A stretch of DNA of 64,000 nucleotides from Trametes villosa (taxonomy: Eukaryota > Basidiomycota > Agaricomycetes > Polyporales > Polyporaceae), in assembly GCA_002964805.2 (NCBI GenBank), contig PUDQ02000069.1, forward strand, positions 158,602 through 222,601, written 5' to 3'. Positions 34,748 to 46,083 of the stretch are shown piece by piece (the first letter of the stretch is position 1; each line of letters opens with the position of its first letter). Under the pieces are notes generated by a model that saw only the letters and a program-made list of their open reading frames with translations, was not told where the DNA came from and searched no databases. Both the position numbers and the translations under genes were made by a program.

Positions 34748-36701
34748 CTACACAAGCCCAACCTCGACAGCCGGCTCGATGCAGAGCGCTTTGCAGTCAT
34801 CTCTGCCCCACGACATGAACACCCCAATGCGTCGGTAAACTCGGTTAAGTTTCCGCAGCGCCGCCTCGCCCGCCGTGTCCACGGGTGCGACCACGAGCCC
34901 ATGGACGGACTCAGTCCAATGAGTTTGGTCCAGTAGGAGAGGGATGAGTGAAGCGTAGTCGTTGCCCACCGCCTCCTCATCGGCGTAATCGTCGACCAAT
35001 ATCTCGACCGCCGGGGCCTGTTTGAGAGATATCACCGCTGCGCGTAAAATCAGGTATCCGCTCTTCACTTGCCCGAATTGTAGCACGGGGTCCTTGAGTC
35101 TGATCCGCCAGTCCACGATTTGCGCAAGGGTGGTCGCGTCGAGCTTGTTCACCCATCGCCGGCGGACCGGGCCATCTACGGACGCCCATGACCATGACGG
35201 TGCACGGTAGCTCGGCGAGCGGGACAACGTGGAACCGTCTAATAGCCAGTTGCGCTCCCACACCAGGTCGTATAGGAGTGAGGGGAGCCACAGACCCGCG
35301 AGGTAGACCCAGCCAAGACATGCGCGGTGGAATGCCTCGGCGATCGTGCCGCAAGCGACCAGCTTGTCTAACGGGTCACTGAGGGCGCGTCTGGTGTAAT
35401 CTCCCACGATACTCCACCATGCGTTGTTCAGCCAGTGCGATTCCTGCAGATCGCGATGAGGAGGCCCTGTATCCCGAAGGACGACCTGGGCGGGGAGCCG
35501 CTGATCCCGAGTGTATCGGTTAAGGAATGCACCGCCGACGTTTTGCTTCCTCATTGGGCAGCTAAACTGCAGTGTCTCCGAGGTGAAGGTGAGGGTGCGG
35601 GGGGACATCATGGCTTCTTGAAGGCACCAGGCCCGTGTGGTGGTCGGATCTTCGGGGCCTGAAAGTGGGCCGCCTGGCAGAGAGAGATGCATAGTGCCTA
35701 CAAGTTGCCGTTCGCCGGGACGCCTGGGACAAATGAAAGGTAAAGTCACGTCGGACGGCCTCGGCACCCGCTTTTGGAGGAAGCCATCGCTGGCGCGTGA
35801 CGCACTTGCAGCAATGATCGTGACCCATGCACGACGATAGACGAGATGCATCCGCCCGAGCTCGTGCCCTTTGTCTTCGTCCGAATCCTGGACGATGCAC
35901 AGGCTGTCTACCCACAGGTGCCGAAACCCAAGTGTATGTGTGACGTAGATGGCGTCACGGATGGTTTGAGGAAGGAGGGTCGCGTCGATTCCAAGCACAT
36001 AGGTGGCTATGTTGGCCTTCGTTGTTTGGTGTGGCTGTGCCTCGCCCCATACGTAACTGAGAGCGAGATATTTGCCCCAATAGCCCTCGGACGGTGTGAG
36101 GCGCGGGTGGCTTGGGTCGGTGCAGTCGATGAGCCGGCTGGGAAGGCGTGTGTCCTGGGGAGGCGCGATACCGCGGCATGGGAGTTTGTGTTTGTGAGTG
36201 CACTCGTCGATGAGCGATCTTGCAAGAGAGAGCGCGCGAAGGGACCCAACATCCAGGAGCATATTCCGCGCAACAATATATGGAGCAGCGGGATTGTCTT
36301 TCATGAGTAGCGATTCATCAATCATGCCTCTTCGATGAGCGTAATTAATGTGCAAACTCACCTGCGGTAGTGTATATCACAGGTGCATGACTCGCATCGG
36401 GGAGACGCTGGTCATTTACCACCACGAAGAGTCTCTGTGCACCGGACGGCATATCGTGTTCAGTACGGCGGCTGACCAACGTGACTTGTAGCAAGTCGTC
36501 CGGATGTAAGCAGGCTCTCTGTTTTGGCTTGTACGAGGACATGTACGACTTTAGGGTAGCGCACCACACACAACCGGTCGCTGCGCTTTGCTCCACCGCT
36601 GACATCGAGGTGTTGTATGTATAGCCACCCTCACGGTACTCTGCACCGGAAGGTCTGGATCCCACATCGTTCAAAAGGCCGAAGTGCGCCGCAGGAGGGG
36701 C
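34748..36701 (-). CDS. HET-domain protein, cluster copy 5, 5' end cut by SINE-like element
   Basis: Exon 2 (36297-34748) holds a complete HET core: KYLALSYVWGEAQPH, LLPQTIRDAIYVTHTLGF, HLWVDSLCIVQDSDEDK, TIIAASASRASDGFLQKR, TTRAWCLQEAMMSPRTL, then DKLVACGTIAEAF and YRAPSWSWASVDG, ending VEVGLV. A 64-nt intron (36298-36361) joins it in phase 1 to exon 1, which reads YTYNTSMSAVEQSAATGCVWC as in copies 1 and 2. Going upstream, homology runs through AAHFGL (compare AVHFGL of GPFAVHFGL) and then stops at 36701, where a tRNA-derived element begins. The CxxCW segment and the original start codon are gone, and no ATG precedes the domain in frame within the remnant. It may be dead, or use another start. 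Confidence 0.78.
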
Positions 36702-37006
36702 TTCAGTTGGGGTATGTCATACCCCAACCTATTAGGCGCCTCGAACTTGTCATCGACGACAAGTCCGGGCGCTTAACCCACCACCCGCGCCGCCCTCCTC
36801 GCGCAAGAACCGGACTTGTCATCGACGACAAGTTCGGGCGCTTAAGGCGTAACAGGAGTTGTCATCGGCCACAGCTCCGGGCGCTCGCGCAGGCCTCGGA
36901 CGGCCCCCTCGGCGTTCCTCCGCGCAAAAAAGCCAAAACCCACACAGGATCGAACTCCCGCCCTCCCCCAACATCGCGTTGCTCAAACCAACTGAGCCAC
37001 CGCGCT
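36702..37006 (-). mobile_element. tRNA-derived SINE-like element, copy A (about 305 bp)
   Basis: On the minus strand the element opens with a tRNA-like head from about 37006: A box TGGCTCAGTTGG and B box GGAGTTCGATCC at tRNA spacing. The acceptor stem no longer pairs, so it is not a working tRNA. A middle part holds repeats of a hairpin (ACTTGTC...GACAAGT) at about 36746-36765 and 36814-36833 plus a degenerate third. The 3' end is TGACATACCCCAACTGAA. The last 75 or so bases match the element in the palindrome spacer (57156-57369). T runs just behind the head could stop RNA polymerase III, so this copy may be silent. It interrupts HET copy 5. Confidence 0.65.
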
Positions 37007-37829
37007 TATAGTCGTCAACCGTCAAGTTGCCAACAGGTTGTGGTATTCACGCCCAGCCGGTCTTTCAACCGTTCGGCGGTCTGGACCCCGTGCCTGCTCG
37101 ATCACCCCCGCCGGGAACCGCCACCCCCGCATTTTCGATCATTCTCGCCCAGGCGCTCCCATCTCCGAGAACGCTCAGCGCCCTCGCCCCTCCTCACCCG
37201 TCTCGGCCTCACCGCCCACTCGTCTCATCCAGTCGCCCAACCTCCTTGCGCTCGGCTTACCCGGACGACACCCAACAGAACACCCACGGGCCCAGCAGCC
37301 ACTCCCGCCCAAATACCTACACACCCGGCGCGGCAGCAACGTCGCAAGCGCGCCACCCCCGCGACGCGCTCCTCAATAACTGAAGACTCGCAACGCCGCC
37401 AACGTATCGAATCGAGGAGCCGCGAGGATCACGGATGAAGCTCGAGCCGCCATATCTGCAATACGCACGCGCGCTGGATAGACATGGAGCGGCTCGATGG
37501 TCACCCAGGTAAGCACTCAGTGCCAAACGCGTAGTGCGTCGCGCGTGCGCGCCATGTCGGTTCTCGTCGCCCTCCCAACCTCGCACCCTCCCAGCCTCGC
37601 GCCCACCCCTCGTCGTCACGTCCCGATCGCGCAGGCACGCAGCATAGACATTCGGTAGCTGTACTCGATCGTATAGAACTTATGTGCATACACTTTTCGA
37701 ACTACCGTATACTACATTGCGCTCCCACCCCTCCCCCCTCGCCTCGACGTAGTACAATCGTAGGCTATTTACATTGCTCAGACGTGTAATGTACGCAAGA
37801 TAATCGCATGAATGCCAACGCCGTTCACC
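37007..37829. other. No gene
   Basis: CT-rich then AT-richer spacer between the SINE-like element and the gene at 37.8 kb. Frames here are Ser/Pro/Arg-rich on the plus strand and unlike the HET 5' end. Confidence 0.4.
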
Positions 37830-38251
37830 CTAGTATTTCCCTCCCTCGCGGAACGTCTGCTTGGTCCACCCGAAGCGGTGTGATAGGCGATACTTCACGC
37901 TGTGCGAGGGCATCAGTAGCACGTCAATGTCCAGCCCTGGGGGTGCTTACTCGTCTTGGTAGTTTTTGTAAAGCTTCCGCTCGTGGCTCTATAACGTCTT
38001 CGTCAGTCGGGTATTTCATTACAAGCCACGCTACGCGTACCCGGTGCAGGACCATTGTTCCACCTCCGAACTCCTTGGGGATGAGGTAGCTTCCAACAAT
38101 TCCGCTTCCTTCCAGCTTGAAGTCGAGCTCCAACATCGCCTGTACGTATTCCAGTTCAGTTTTTCAGCGGACGGCTGTCATTACTCACCTTGTCAAAGTC
38201 TGCCCAGTCGAACGTTCTGCGCGCGACACCCCGAAAGATGGAGAGCAAAAC
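37830..38251 (-). CDS. Small protein with weak HicA-like C-terminal domain (5' end uncertain)
   Basis: Four exons join cleanly on the minus strand: 38251-38189, 38139-38041, 37988-37951 and 37899-37830. The product reads VLLSIFRGVARRTFDWADFDK, AMLELDFKLEGSG, GTMVLHRSHERKLYKNYQDD and ends YRLSHRFGWTKQTFREGGKY. The pattern W-DF-xAM...GS...H-x-H...RL...GW resembles a dsRBD-fold, HicA-like segment that I recall from C-termini of fungal hypothetical proteins; the resemblance is weak and function should not be inferred. Upstream coding sequence probably exists (GSKAQHGADLAVAR, near 38300), separated by an intron I could not fix. Confidence 0.5.
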
Positions 38252-38489
38252 CTGTTACATTGTCAGTCCTCACCTCCGCGGCCATAGCGGACCACAGACC
38301 TCGCGCGACTGCCAAGTCAGCCCCGTGTTGCGCCTTGGAGCCGATGCGATCCGCGCGCGCGTTTGTGGCATCGGAATAACGGAGCGCAGAAGAAGAGGGG
38401 TCTTGACAGAGGAGGATGTTGTGGCAGAGGAGGATTGAGCCCAGGTTCAGAGGAGCACGAGTTGCGTGCGCGTGTTTGTGGCAGCGCAA

Positions 38490-39327
38490 GCTCGGAGCGC
38501 GAGAAACCAGAGGTTATTACTGGCAGAAAGGTTGCGCGCGCGCGTTAATAAGGAACGCATGCAGGGGCGCGTCCGGTAGCTGCAGCGGGGACGGGGTGAC
38601 GCACGCAACCGACCGCGCGCCCAAAGAGGTTCTTGCTGATGTTGTGCTGCGAGCGGTTCTGTCTGGTTGGAGCGGTGCTGTCTGGACCGGCGGTTTGTGC
38701 AGGGGCACGCGACGTAGCTGCAGCGGAGGACGGACGTACGCACCCGTCAGGCGCGCAGGCGCGCGCGCGCGCGACCCACGGTCCCGACAGCGACATCTGC
38801 TCGTGTCGCCCTTTTCCGCTCGCGCGTGCTTATGCGAAATCGGCGTGTATTCGGCTCTGACGCGCTCTTCTACACGCGCGGCGCGCAGGTCTCCCACCTC
38901 GCGGTCACGTGTTCGCGAAGCTCATTTTGTCTAGTTCGACGATTTCGCATGCAGCATGAGTATTCTTGGCGCGTCCAGGTCCGCAGGATGACCGCGAAGG
39001 CCGTGCCGACGCCCGGGAGCCGCCCCATGTCGTGTCTGCTCCTGGGGATGCCTCCTTTTGTCGTCGCGACCTCCGCCGGTACCTGCAAAGCTTGGGTAGT
39101 CCTTCCGCATTTCGAGCTCGTGCGAGGACACTGACCGGTCAACCACAGAGTACCTGGACACCGATGCCCAGCCTATTGCTCCCGCGCCGCTGCAACATCA
39201 CCGACTGCCCTCTCATCACACCCCCGTGTGCCTGACGCCGTGTTTCCCCCAGCGAACCCCGCGTGCTCCCCCGGTCTGCTCGCCTCCACTTTTATAGTAC
39301 TTTGGTATACCTACTACAGACAATATA
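38490..39327. other. No supported gene
   Basis: GC-rich stretch with alternating CG-rich runs (for example 38750-38770) and low-complexity frames on both strands. Nothing recognised; probably intergenic. Confidence 0.35.
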
Positions 39328-41564
39328 TCAGATTTCGATGACCTCCTCCCCGTTCTCAACGATGACGCTGAAACCGGCCTTGTACAGCAAGCGCCGCGCG
39401 AGAGACTCCATCCTGCCCTTGCCCTTCCTCCCGTTCCCCTGCGCCTTGTGTTCTCCCGCGGCACCATCAGCGCGAGCATCGGCCGCCTCGGCCGCGACCG
39501 CAGCGCGCGCCGCTCGCGAAAGGCCTTCTTCGACTGCGGCGTCACTCGCGCGGTCTTTCCAGTCCCACGCTGAAGTGCTGGCCCCGAGCCGCTCGAGCCT
39601 CTCACCCTCATACGCCCCCCCGTGTCCGTTCCGTTCGATCATGCGCGCGCACGCGGCCTCGACGATACGGTTTGCCGAGGTGCTGGCCCAGAGCCGCTCG
39701 ACCATCTCACCGTCCCCGCGCGCGCACGCGGCCTCGACGATACGGTTATCCCAGCGGCGCCACGGAAACTGGGTGCGCTGGTGTGGCGGCAGGCGCTCGG
39801 AATGCTGGCCGGGAGGGGCCGGGGGCCCGTCCGGGCGGTCGTTGTCGTCGTCGTCGTCGTCGCGGTACCCGCGACGGGCCGGCGGCACGTCGGCGCGGTC
39901 GTTGTCCCCGTCGTCGTCGTCGTCGCGGTACCGTAGGAAACGCACCGGCGCGTCCTCCGCGGCCGCGTCTAGCCCGGCAGCACGTCGGATGGCGCGGTGG
40001 TTCTCGACGTAGTTCAGCACGTCGCCCAGCCCGAGCAGGCGGCCGATATCCGGGCGGCGCAGTAGAATGACCGGAGTCCCGGGTTGCATGCCGACGCGCA
40101 GCCCGCTCTCGCTTTCGTACGGCTTCCACTGAGTCTCGCGCTCCACCCAGGCGCAGGAGAACAGCTCGGCGTTGCCGGTACGAAGCTCAGGCGGATCGAC
40201 CCACCGCGCCACGAGACGACCCGCCTCCCTGTCGATCGTCACCTGTCGCACCACCGGTCCCTTGTTGTCCTGCACATCATATGTCAGCCAGCGAGGGTGA
40301 AATCTTGCACAGCCTGACGTACCGCGGTCCATAGTGCGACCCAAACCTTCCCTGGCTCCGCATACTTCTCCATGTAGTCGCTAGGTTTCTCTCCCCCGCC
40401 GGTGGCGGCAACGGAGACCATGTTGTGTGCGTGTTCGTACTCGTGGAGGGCATGACCGAAGCCGGTGCACTGGAGGCCGGCCAGACGGATGAATACGGTG
40501 TCCTCCGTGAGCGCGACCGCGATGGGGTCCGTCAACCACGACACCGCCGCCCACTGTGCGAAGTCGATCCACCAGACCTCGAAGACGAGGGCGCTCCCGG
40601 GAGGACACGCCTGCCTCACTCCCGGTACCTCCGCGAACTCTAGAAGCCTCGCGTCCCTCAGGTGCACCTTCCTGATCAGCGCGAATTCTCCGACCTGAGC
40701 ACATCTCGTCAGTAACCGTCAAGCATTGGTAGTGTGCGCATACCTGAGTCCAAAGGAGCACGGTAATGGTGCGACCATAAGTGCCGGCGGTGCGCGACGA
40801 TCCGGCCACGTCTTCTACGACGTTGCCTACGATCTAGACCCCGGACTTGTTAGGCAGCTCGCTTGATCAGGTGTGCCCCAACGTACCCCGAATGGACGCG
40901 CCGCAGTCTTCCCCTTCTTCTGCGCCTTCGCCTTCGCCTTCGGGGCCTTCGGACGGGTCTCCAGGACCTGCCGGACCTTGCGCCCTCCGCGAGCCCGTTT
41001 GAGGGCCTTGTCACGGTCCGCGGCACGTTTTTCCGCCCGATCATGCCTACGCTGGGCTTCAATGCGCTGCAAGTGCTCTTCGGTCGGACCCACTTGCATC
41101 GGGTAGTGCACGCGATGGCAGCCTAGGCACTGCGTGGTACTCAGCAACTACTCGCCACAGACGTCCGTGAAACCACGTACCACCGCATAATGCGCCGCCG
41201 CGCAATCCTCCTTGTAGCTCAGCCGAAAGATGTGCCCCGGATCGTCGCAATCCCGGTTGGGACAGCTCAAGGGCGGCTCCGGGAGGGGCCCCGCCCCTTC
41301 CTTGCAGGCCTGCTTGAGGTCCTCGGAGTACTTCCCGTCGTCGTCGGGACGGAGTCGCAGGTAGCCGCCCTTGGGTCGCAGCACACCAGGCTGGGGGTAT
41401 CCGCGAAATATGAGCATCGTGTAGAGGAGCTTCGCGGGCGCAGCGACGGAGGGCGAGGGGGCGGTGGACGACGTGGTCGTCAGGCAAAAGTTGGGCGGAC
41501 AAGACCTCACGCGCAGCCAGTTTATAACCGGCTCCTCCCCCCGGCGAGGCACCGGATTATCCAT
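39328..41564 (-). CDS. Unknown protein with Cys/His cluster and repeated domains, 676 aa
   Basis: Five exons (41564-41181, 41129-40887, 40833-40744, 40694-40323, 40269-39328) all join in phase 0 across 49-53 nt introns, giving 676 codons. The N-terminal part holds a possible zinc site, CPNRDC...DPGH...EDC and CLGCHRVHYP, then a basic Lys/Ala linker (KAKAKAQKKGK) that could be a nuclear signal. Two domain copies follow: one begins IVGNVVEDV and RTITVLLWTQ, the other KVWVALWTA, each with an intron right after the Trp-x-x motif. The C-terminal third has acidic runs (RYRDDDDD twice) and a duplicated RIVEAACAR...ASTSA unit. No family recognised. The look of the repeated domain (beta-rich, GxxxxLxxV) recalls an OB fold, but this is a guess. 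Confidence 0.65.
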
Positions 41565-41731
41565 TCGTCGGACATTCCGCACGTATCACGATGCCCGGCG
41601 CTGAGCACATCTGATTGCCATCGACCTCGTTCGTCCTCCATTCGAATCTGCCACGTATTCTCCCCATCGTTCATATTCCATTCGTTCGTCCCTCCGGGAC
41701 TCCCCTCCCTCGTTCAGAACAAGCGCTACAT

Positions 41732-44700
41732 CTACATATGCGTAATGTCTACGAACTCCTGTCCGTTGACCGTGATCGTACGGCCGGCACACTCCGGGTC
41801 GTTCTTGAGAACCTTCTTGTGCGCCGGGTTGTCCGAGGCAGCCCTCTTGGCAGTACCGTTGGGCCCGTCCGGGTGGCGCATGGTGTGTTTGCGCTTGGCG
41901 GGAGTCGTGGCGGGGATATTGGCCGGTTCTCCCTTCCTCAGCCGCTCGCTCGTCACCTGTAAGAAGTCCGGTCAGTTCGAGCGCAACACGCCAGCACGCG
42001 AGTCTTACTGGAGCGCGGGTGACGGACAGCTCGCCGTCAGCCAGCTCGAGGCAGTATCCCAGCCCGACCGGCGTCCGATTTGCGCAGTTCCTCACCAGGT
42101 ATGACGCGACGTCGAAGTCGACGTAGGTATACATCTCCCCCCTCGCCAGAAGGGTCCAAGTCGACATCTTCCCGTCCCAGATCTCGAGCCGAGGCGGGCT
42201 CAGGGTGACCGCGTGCGCAGGCGGCGAGCTTGCCTTTGCGTCCGCCGCGGTCTCTTGCGTGATACCGTCTGCCTTTGCGTCCGCCGCGGTCTCTTGCGTG
42301 ATACCGTTTGCTGAGGCCCCTTCGACTTTGACCGAGGCGCAGTGGGCGAGGAGGTCCTTCTGCTCGTCGAGCTTGAAGCGGTTGCCGTCTACCCCAATCG
42401 GGAAGGCTTTTGCCTCCTTCTTGACATCCTGGTAACGATGTCAGTGCACGTCATGAAGAGAAAGAAGGGTCGTCGCGCACCCCACTCCAGGCGTAGACCA
42501 TGATGACGCGCTCGGCATCGCCACGCACGCCTGTGGCCACCTCCATCTTCGCGAGCTTGCTGTCCTCACTCTCCGCAGCCTCGAGGAGCCGGACCTCCTT
42601 ACCGAGTCCGGCGCAGTCGAGGACGCTCGGCAGGCGAATGAGAATGGCCGGACGATTTTCCGCGACGTCGATTTTGAGCGACCTCACCCGGACCGAATCC
42701 CAGTCACCCTCGGCCACGTTCCAGACGTCAACCTTCGTGTCTAAAACTCCACCCAACACGGAGACTGCCCATTCGCAGTCCCGAATGCACAACACGTCAC
42801 CGGGCTTGCACTTGATGTAGTCGCTCGCCGGCAACACGCCGTTCTGCGATCAACGTCAGCACGAGTTCGTGTATGGTGTGAGGATTCGCACCTTGGTCCA
42901 GCAGATGAGGCGCAGGAGCATCGTAACGGTTTTGAAGGAGCTGGGGGGTCGGGAAGGTCGTGGTAGGTGGTAGGGAGGTAACGGCAGGGCGTTGGAGGTA
43001 AGATTGCGCGCGCAACGTCCCGCGTGCAGCTCGGGCGAGCGCTTCCGGCAGACCCCTACCGCCTCATCTGCTGTGCCCTCCCCTGTGCCTTTCGCGCCCG
43101 ATGTCTTCTCGTGCAATGGTCCATTATTCCGGCAATCTTTCCGAGCCGGGTACACTTCACGCTCGGTCTAGATCTACATCTACGGGTGCTACGAGCATCT
43201 ACCATCACTACGCCTTCGTCTTCCTCTTCTTCACTGACCCCTGCGCCCTGTGGAGCGGTTAGCTATGCGCTCTTGCGCGGAGGGATGTTGTAACCAACCT
43301 CTCTATCACCAGTGCGCCCTTCCGCTTGCCCTGTTTCTCTGCCTCCGCTTCGTCCGCCTGTATCCAGCGTAGAGCGAGCTCACGGGCTGCGCTCGTCAGA
43401 CTCCTGCGCATGCTCTGACGTCAGCGCGGTACAATACTATCGAAGTTTACACCCACCCGCCGTACCCATGCCCTCGCAAACTTGGCGGCGGTCGCCGGCG
43501 CGTTCTCGACGCACTGGTCTCACCCTCGGGAGCGTTGGCCTCCGCCGGGTCCGGCACGGCTTGAGAAGCTGTTGTCTCCCCAGCCCCCTGCGCGATTCTC
43601 GAGCTCCTGCGAGTCACGCGCGTTGTAATGACCGCCGCGGAGAGGCTGCTGGCATGTGACGCAGCTCCAGCCACCACAGCGCTAGCCTCCGGCGGGGCCG
43701 GGATCGCAGGTTCCTGTATGGACAACTGCGCGTGTCTGGTGCTTCTGCGCCCTGGAAGCCGCGCGACGAGTACCGCGCCCACACTGTTGCCCTCCGTGTT
43801 GTTCGCGCCCACACTGTCGCCCTCCGTGTTGTTCGCGCCCATGTTCTGTACCGCCGTTCCGTGCTTCCTTGCCTGGCGCGTCACGCGGGTCGACGGCGGC
43901 GGGTCCGCACGCTTCGCAGTCGCTTTGAGAGCCGCCGCTGCGCGCTGAGCTGTGTCCGCGCCGCCCGAGAGCCCAGAGTCCGAAGCTGCGCCAGGAGACG
44001 CGCCTGGTCTATCTACCGCCACCAGATTGTCCGCCGCGTGATGCGTAACCCCGGCACTGGATGCCTGCTCGATCCCGGCGCACATCACTTCCTGGATCCC
44101 CGGGGGCGAGACCAAGCTCTCCGCGTCAGGACCTCTGCCGTCAGACGCATCGTGCTCCTGACGATCCTCCGTGCTAACGTCGCCTGCGACGGTGGTGTCG
44201 GGCCCTCCGCGCTCAGGTGACACGTCGCGCGGGGGAGCAGCCTGCGGAGTGTCGTCGCGTTCTGCGCCACGCTGCGGGAGGTCGGCCACAGCTTCCGGAG
44301 TGCCGTCGCGTTCTGCGCCACGCTGCGGGAGGTCGGCCACAGCTTCCGGAGTGCCGTCGCGTTCTGCGCCACGCTGCGGGAGGTCGGCCACAGCTTCCGG
44401 AGTGCCGTCGCGTTCTGCGCCACGCTGCGGGAGGTCGGCCACAGCTTCCGGAGTGCCGTCGCGTTCTGCGCCACGCTGCGGGAGGTCGGCCACAGCTTCC
44501 GGAGTGCCGTCGCGTTCTGCGCCACGCTGCGGGAGGTCGGCCACAGCTTCCGGAGTGCCGTCGCGTTCTGCGCCAAGCTGCGGGAGGTCGGCCACGGTTT
44601 CCGCGAACGGATTCTGGCTATGCTCGCGCTCGGCAGTGGTACCTCCATCGCGTGGAGACGACTGTGGTGGAACGAACTCCGGGAGGACCTGCTCCGCGTC

Positions 44701-45847
44701 CGAGTCTTCCGGGACCGCCCGGGGCGGCGGCGCTGGTTCTGAGGCTCCATGAGATCGACCATCTGACTGCCATTCTCGGCGTACGCACCAGCGTAGGCGC
44801 GTTGGAACCAGCTCACAGCCCAGGTCATGAGCGAATCCCGATCCCAATTGATGTCGTACGCGAGAGCGGCCCAGAAGTCGTTACCCCGGGCATCCACGCC
44901 AGTGGACACGCTACAAGTCATGATCAGAACCGGACTAGACCTCAGACGAATGCTCACGTACTTCTTCAGCTTGATCTTCCCGTCCTCGCCTGGCCCTCCC
45001 AGCAGCACCGCGCCTACCCACTGAACCTCGGTCTCCAGGTGCTCCATGATCTGTGTGAACCATTCGCCTATGTTGGTCACTTTGCTACAGGCACATGAGT
45101 CTCGGTCTACGTAATGCTGGAGGCGCCTACTCACAGCGTTCTCAGCACCTCCTCTGAGCTCCCGGCCTCTACAAGCTGGTCAGCCATGCGTCGGGCGTTG
45201 ATCTCTTGCGCCTCGTTGCTGAACTTGGCTTGCTGTTCGGGGGCGAGGGTCTTGAACGTCTGCGCGAGGTTGCGGCGCAACGGGCCAGGCCCGGTCCACG
45301 GTTCGGTCGATGGTGGCAACAGTTCTTGTCGCAAGGGACTGTTGGCAAAAACCTCCAAAGCCCCCACACCTCGGGCGCGTCGATGCGGGGTGAGGGGCGG
45401 TACGGGCGGAGGTGGCTGGCTGGGCGTGGGGGGCTGGAGGGTCGCTTGCTTTTTATGCTTCTTCTGACGACGTTGGAACCACGAGTGGATGTACTGCATC
45501 TCCTCCTGAGCTTGACGCGACCTGCCGTCCAACAGCAAGCGACGTACCACATATCGACCAGCCTTACGAGCCTCCACGTCCTCCGGCCGCTCAGCAGGAC
45601 GTCGGAACTTGAGCTCTTTCTTGGGCTTCTTCGTGTTCTTCAGCCGCTGCTGGAACGCGGCTTCTGTTTCCTCCGGGAGGGGTCCGTTGAACGCCGCCGT
45701 GTAATCCGGTAAAACGTGCTCAGTCGCGCGCTGGAGGAAATCTCTCGAGCCGGGAGCGTTCAGGATGGCTTGAACGTCGGGTCGCTCGAACTGAATCTGC
45801 AGCCACTCCTTCTCAGGCTCGGTCAATGCCTCGTCTTGCTTACCCAT
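41732..45847 (-). CDS. Large unknown protein with 17-aa tandem repeats, about 1236 aa
   Basis: Exons in my model: 45847-45135, 45084-44789, 44744-43466, 43403-43310, 43248-43204, 43167-42892, 42843-42481, 42428-42009, 41956-41732, total 1237 codons in frame. The join 43204/43168 needs a 36-nt intron and is weak; the gene may instead be two. The N-terminal part starts MGKQDEALTEPEKEWLQIQF and is basic, with KFSNEAQEINARRMADQL in the first exon, faintly like HMG/chromatin proteins. Exon 3 holds seven 17-residue repeats (ADLPQRGAERDGTPEAV). The 3' part has VTMLLRLICWTK, then IKCKPGDVLCIRDCEW and RPAILIRLPSVLDCAGLG, which parallel the repeated domain of the neighbouring 676-aa protein. No known family. 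It is co-oriented with both neighbours. Confidence 0.55.
42232..42309. repeat. 39-bp tandem duplication in coding sequence
   Basis: Bases 42232-42270 are repeated at 42271-42309 with a single change at the end. The duplication adds 13 residues (GITQETAADAKA) to the large unknown protein without breaking its frame. Confidence 0.9.
43777..43840. repeat. Two 30-bp tandem units
   Basis: The unit ccacactgtygccctccgtg (first 20 of 30 bases) occurs twice in a row and codes the repeat ANNTEGxSVG in the large unknown protein on the minus strand. One base differs between the units. Confidence 0.8.
44242..44600. repeat. Minisatellite, 51-bp unit, seven copies
   Basis: Seven head-to-tail 51-bp units, the middle five virtually identical, with variant end units. 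They encode ADLPQRGAERDGTPEAV on the minus strand. Since 51 is a multiple of three and the unit lacks stops, several frames on both strands stay open, which creates long false ORFs here. Copy number is likely to vary between strains. Confidence 0.92.
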
Positions 45848-46083
45848 ACTGCGCGACGCGAGAGGTGGGAAGGGGGAGGGATAAGCGCAGTGCCGCGAGC
45901 GGAGGAGCAAGCGCGAAACCCGCTGCTCCGTCAGAGTTAGAGACCCGCGCGTATGGCCGCCCGCGGTCCGAACTCACGGCTGAAACGTTAGCTACGCACT
46001 CCATGCGCGGGGGTACCTTGTCACTATGCAGACGCTACCATACACAAACCCACATTTACATGTTATACACTACGCGATTTACT

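Noticed and set aside
34820..36310. Short plus-strand frames over HET copy 5 and similar frames over copy 2
   Set aside because: They are antisense shadows of the HET reading frames and mirror their codon pattern.
36940..37006. Functional tRNA gene on the minus strand
   Set aside because: A and B boxes are good, but acceptor and anticodon stems do not pair and the sequence continues into a repeat tail. It fits a SINE head better.
44217..45098. 293-codon plus-strand ORF through the minisatellite
   Set aside because: The 51-bp unit lacks stops in several frames. The minus frame splices correctly to neighbouring exons and has a hydrophilic, linker-like sequence.
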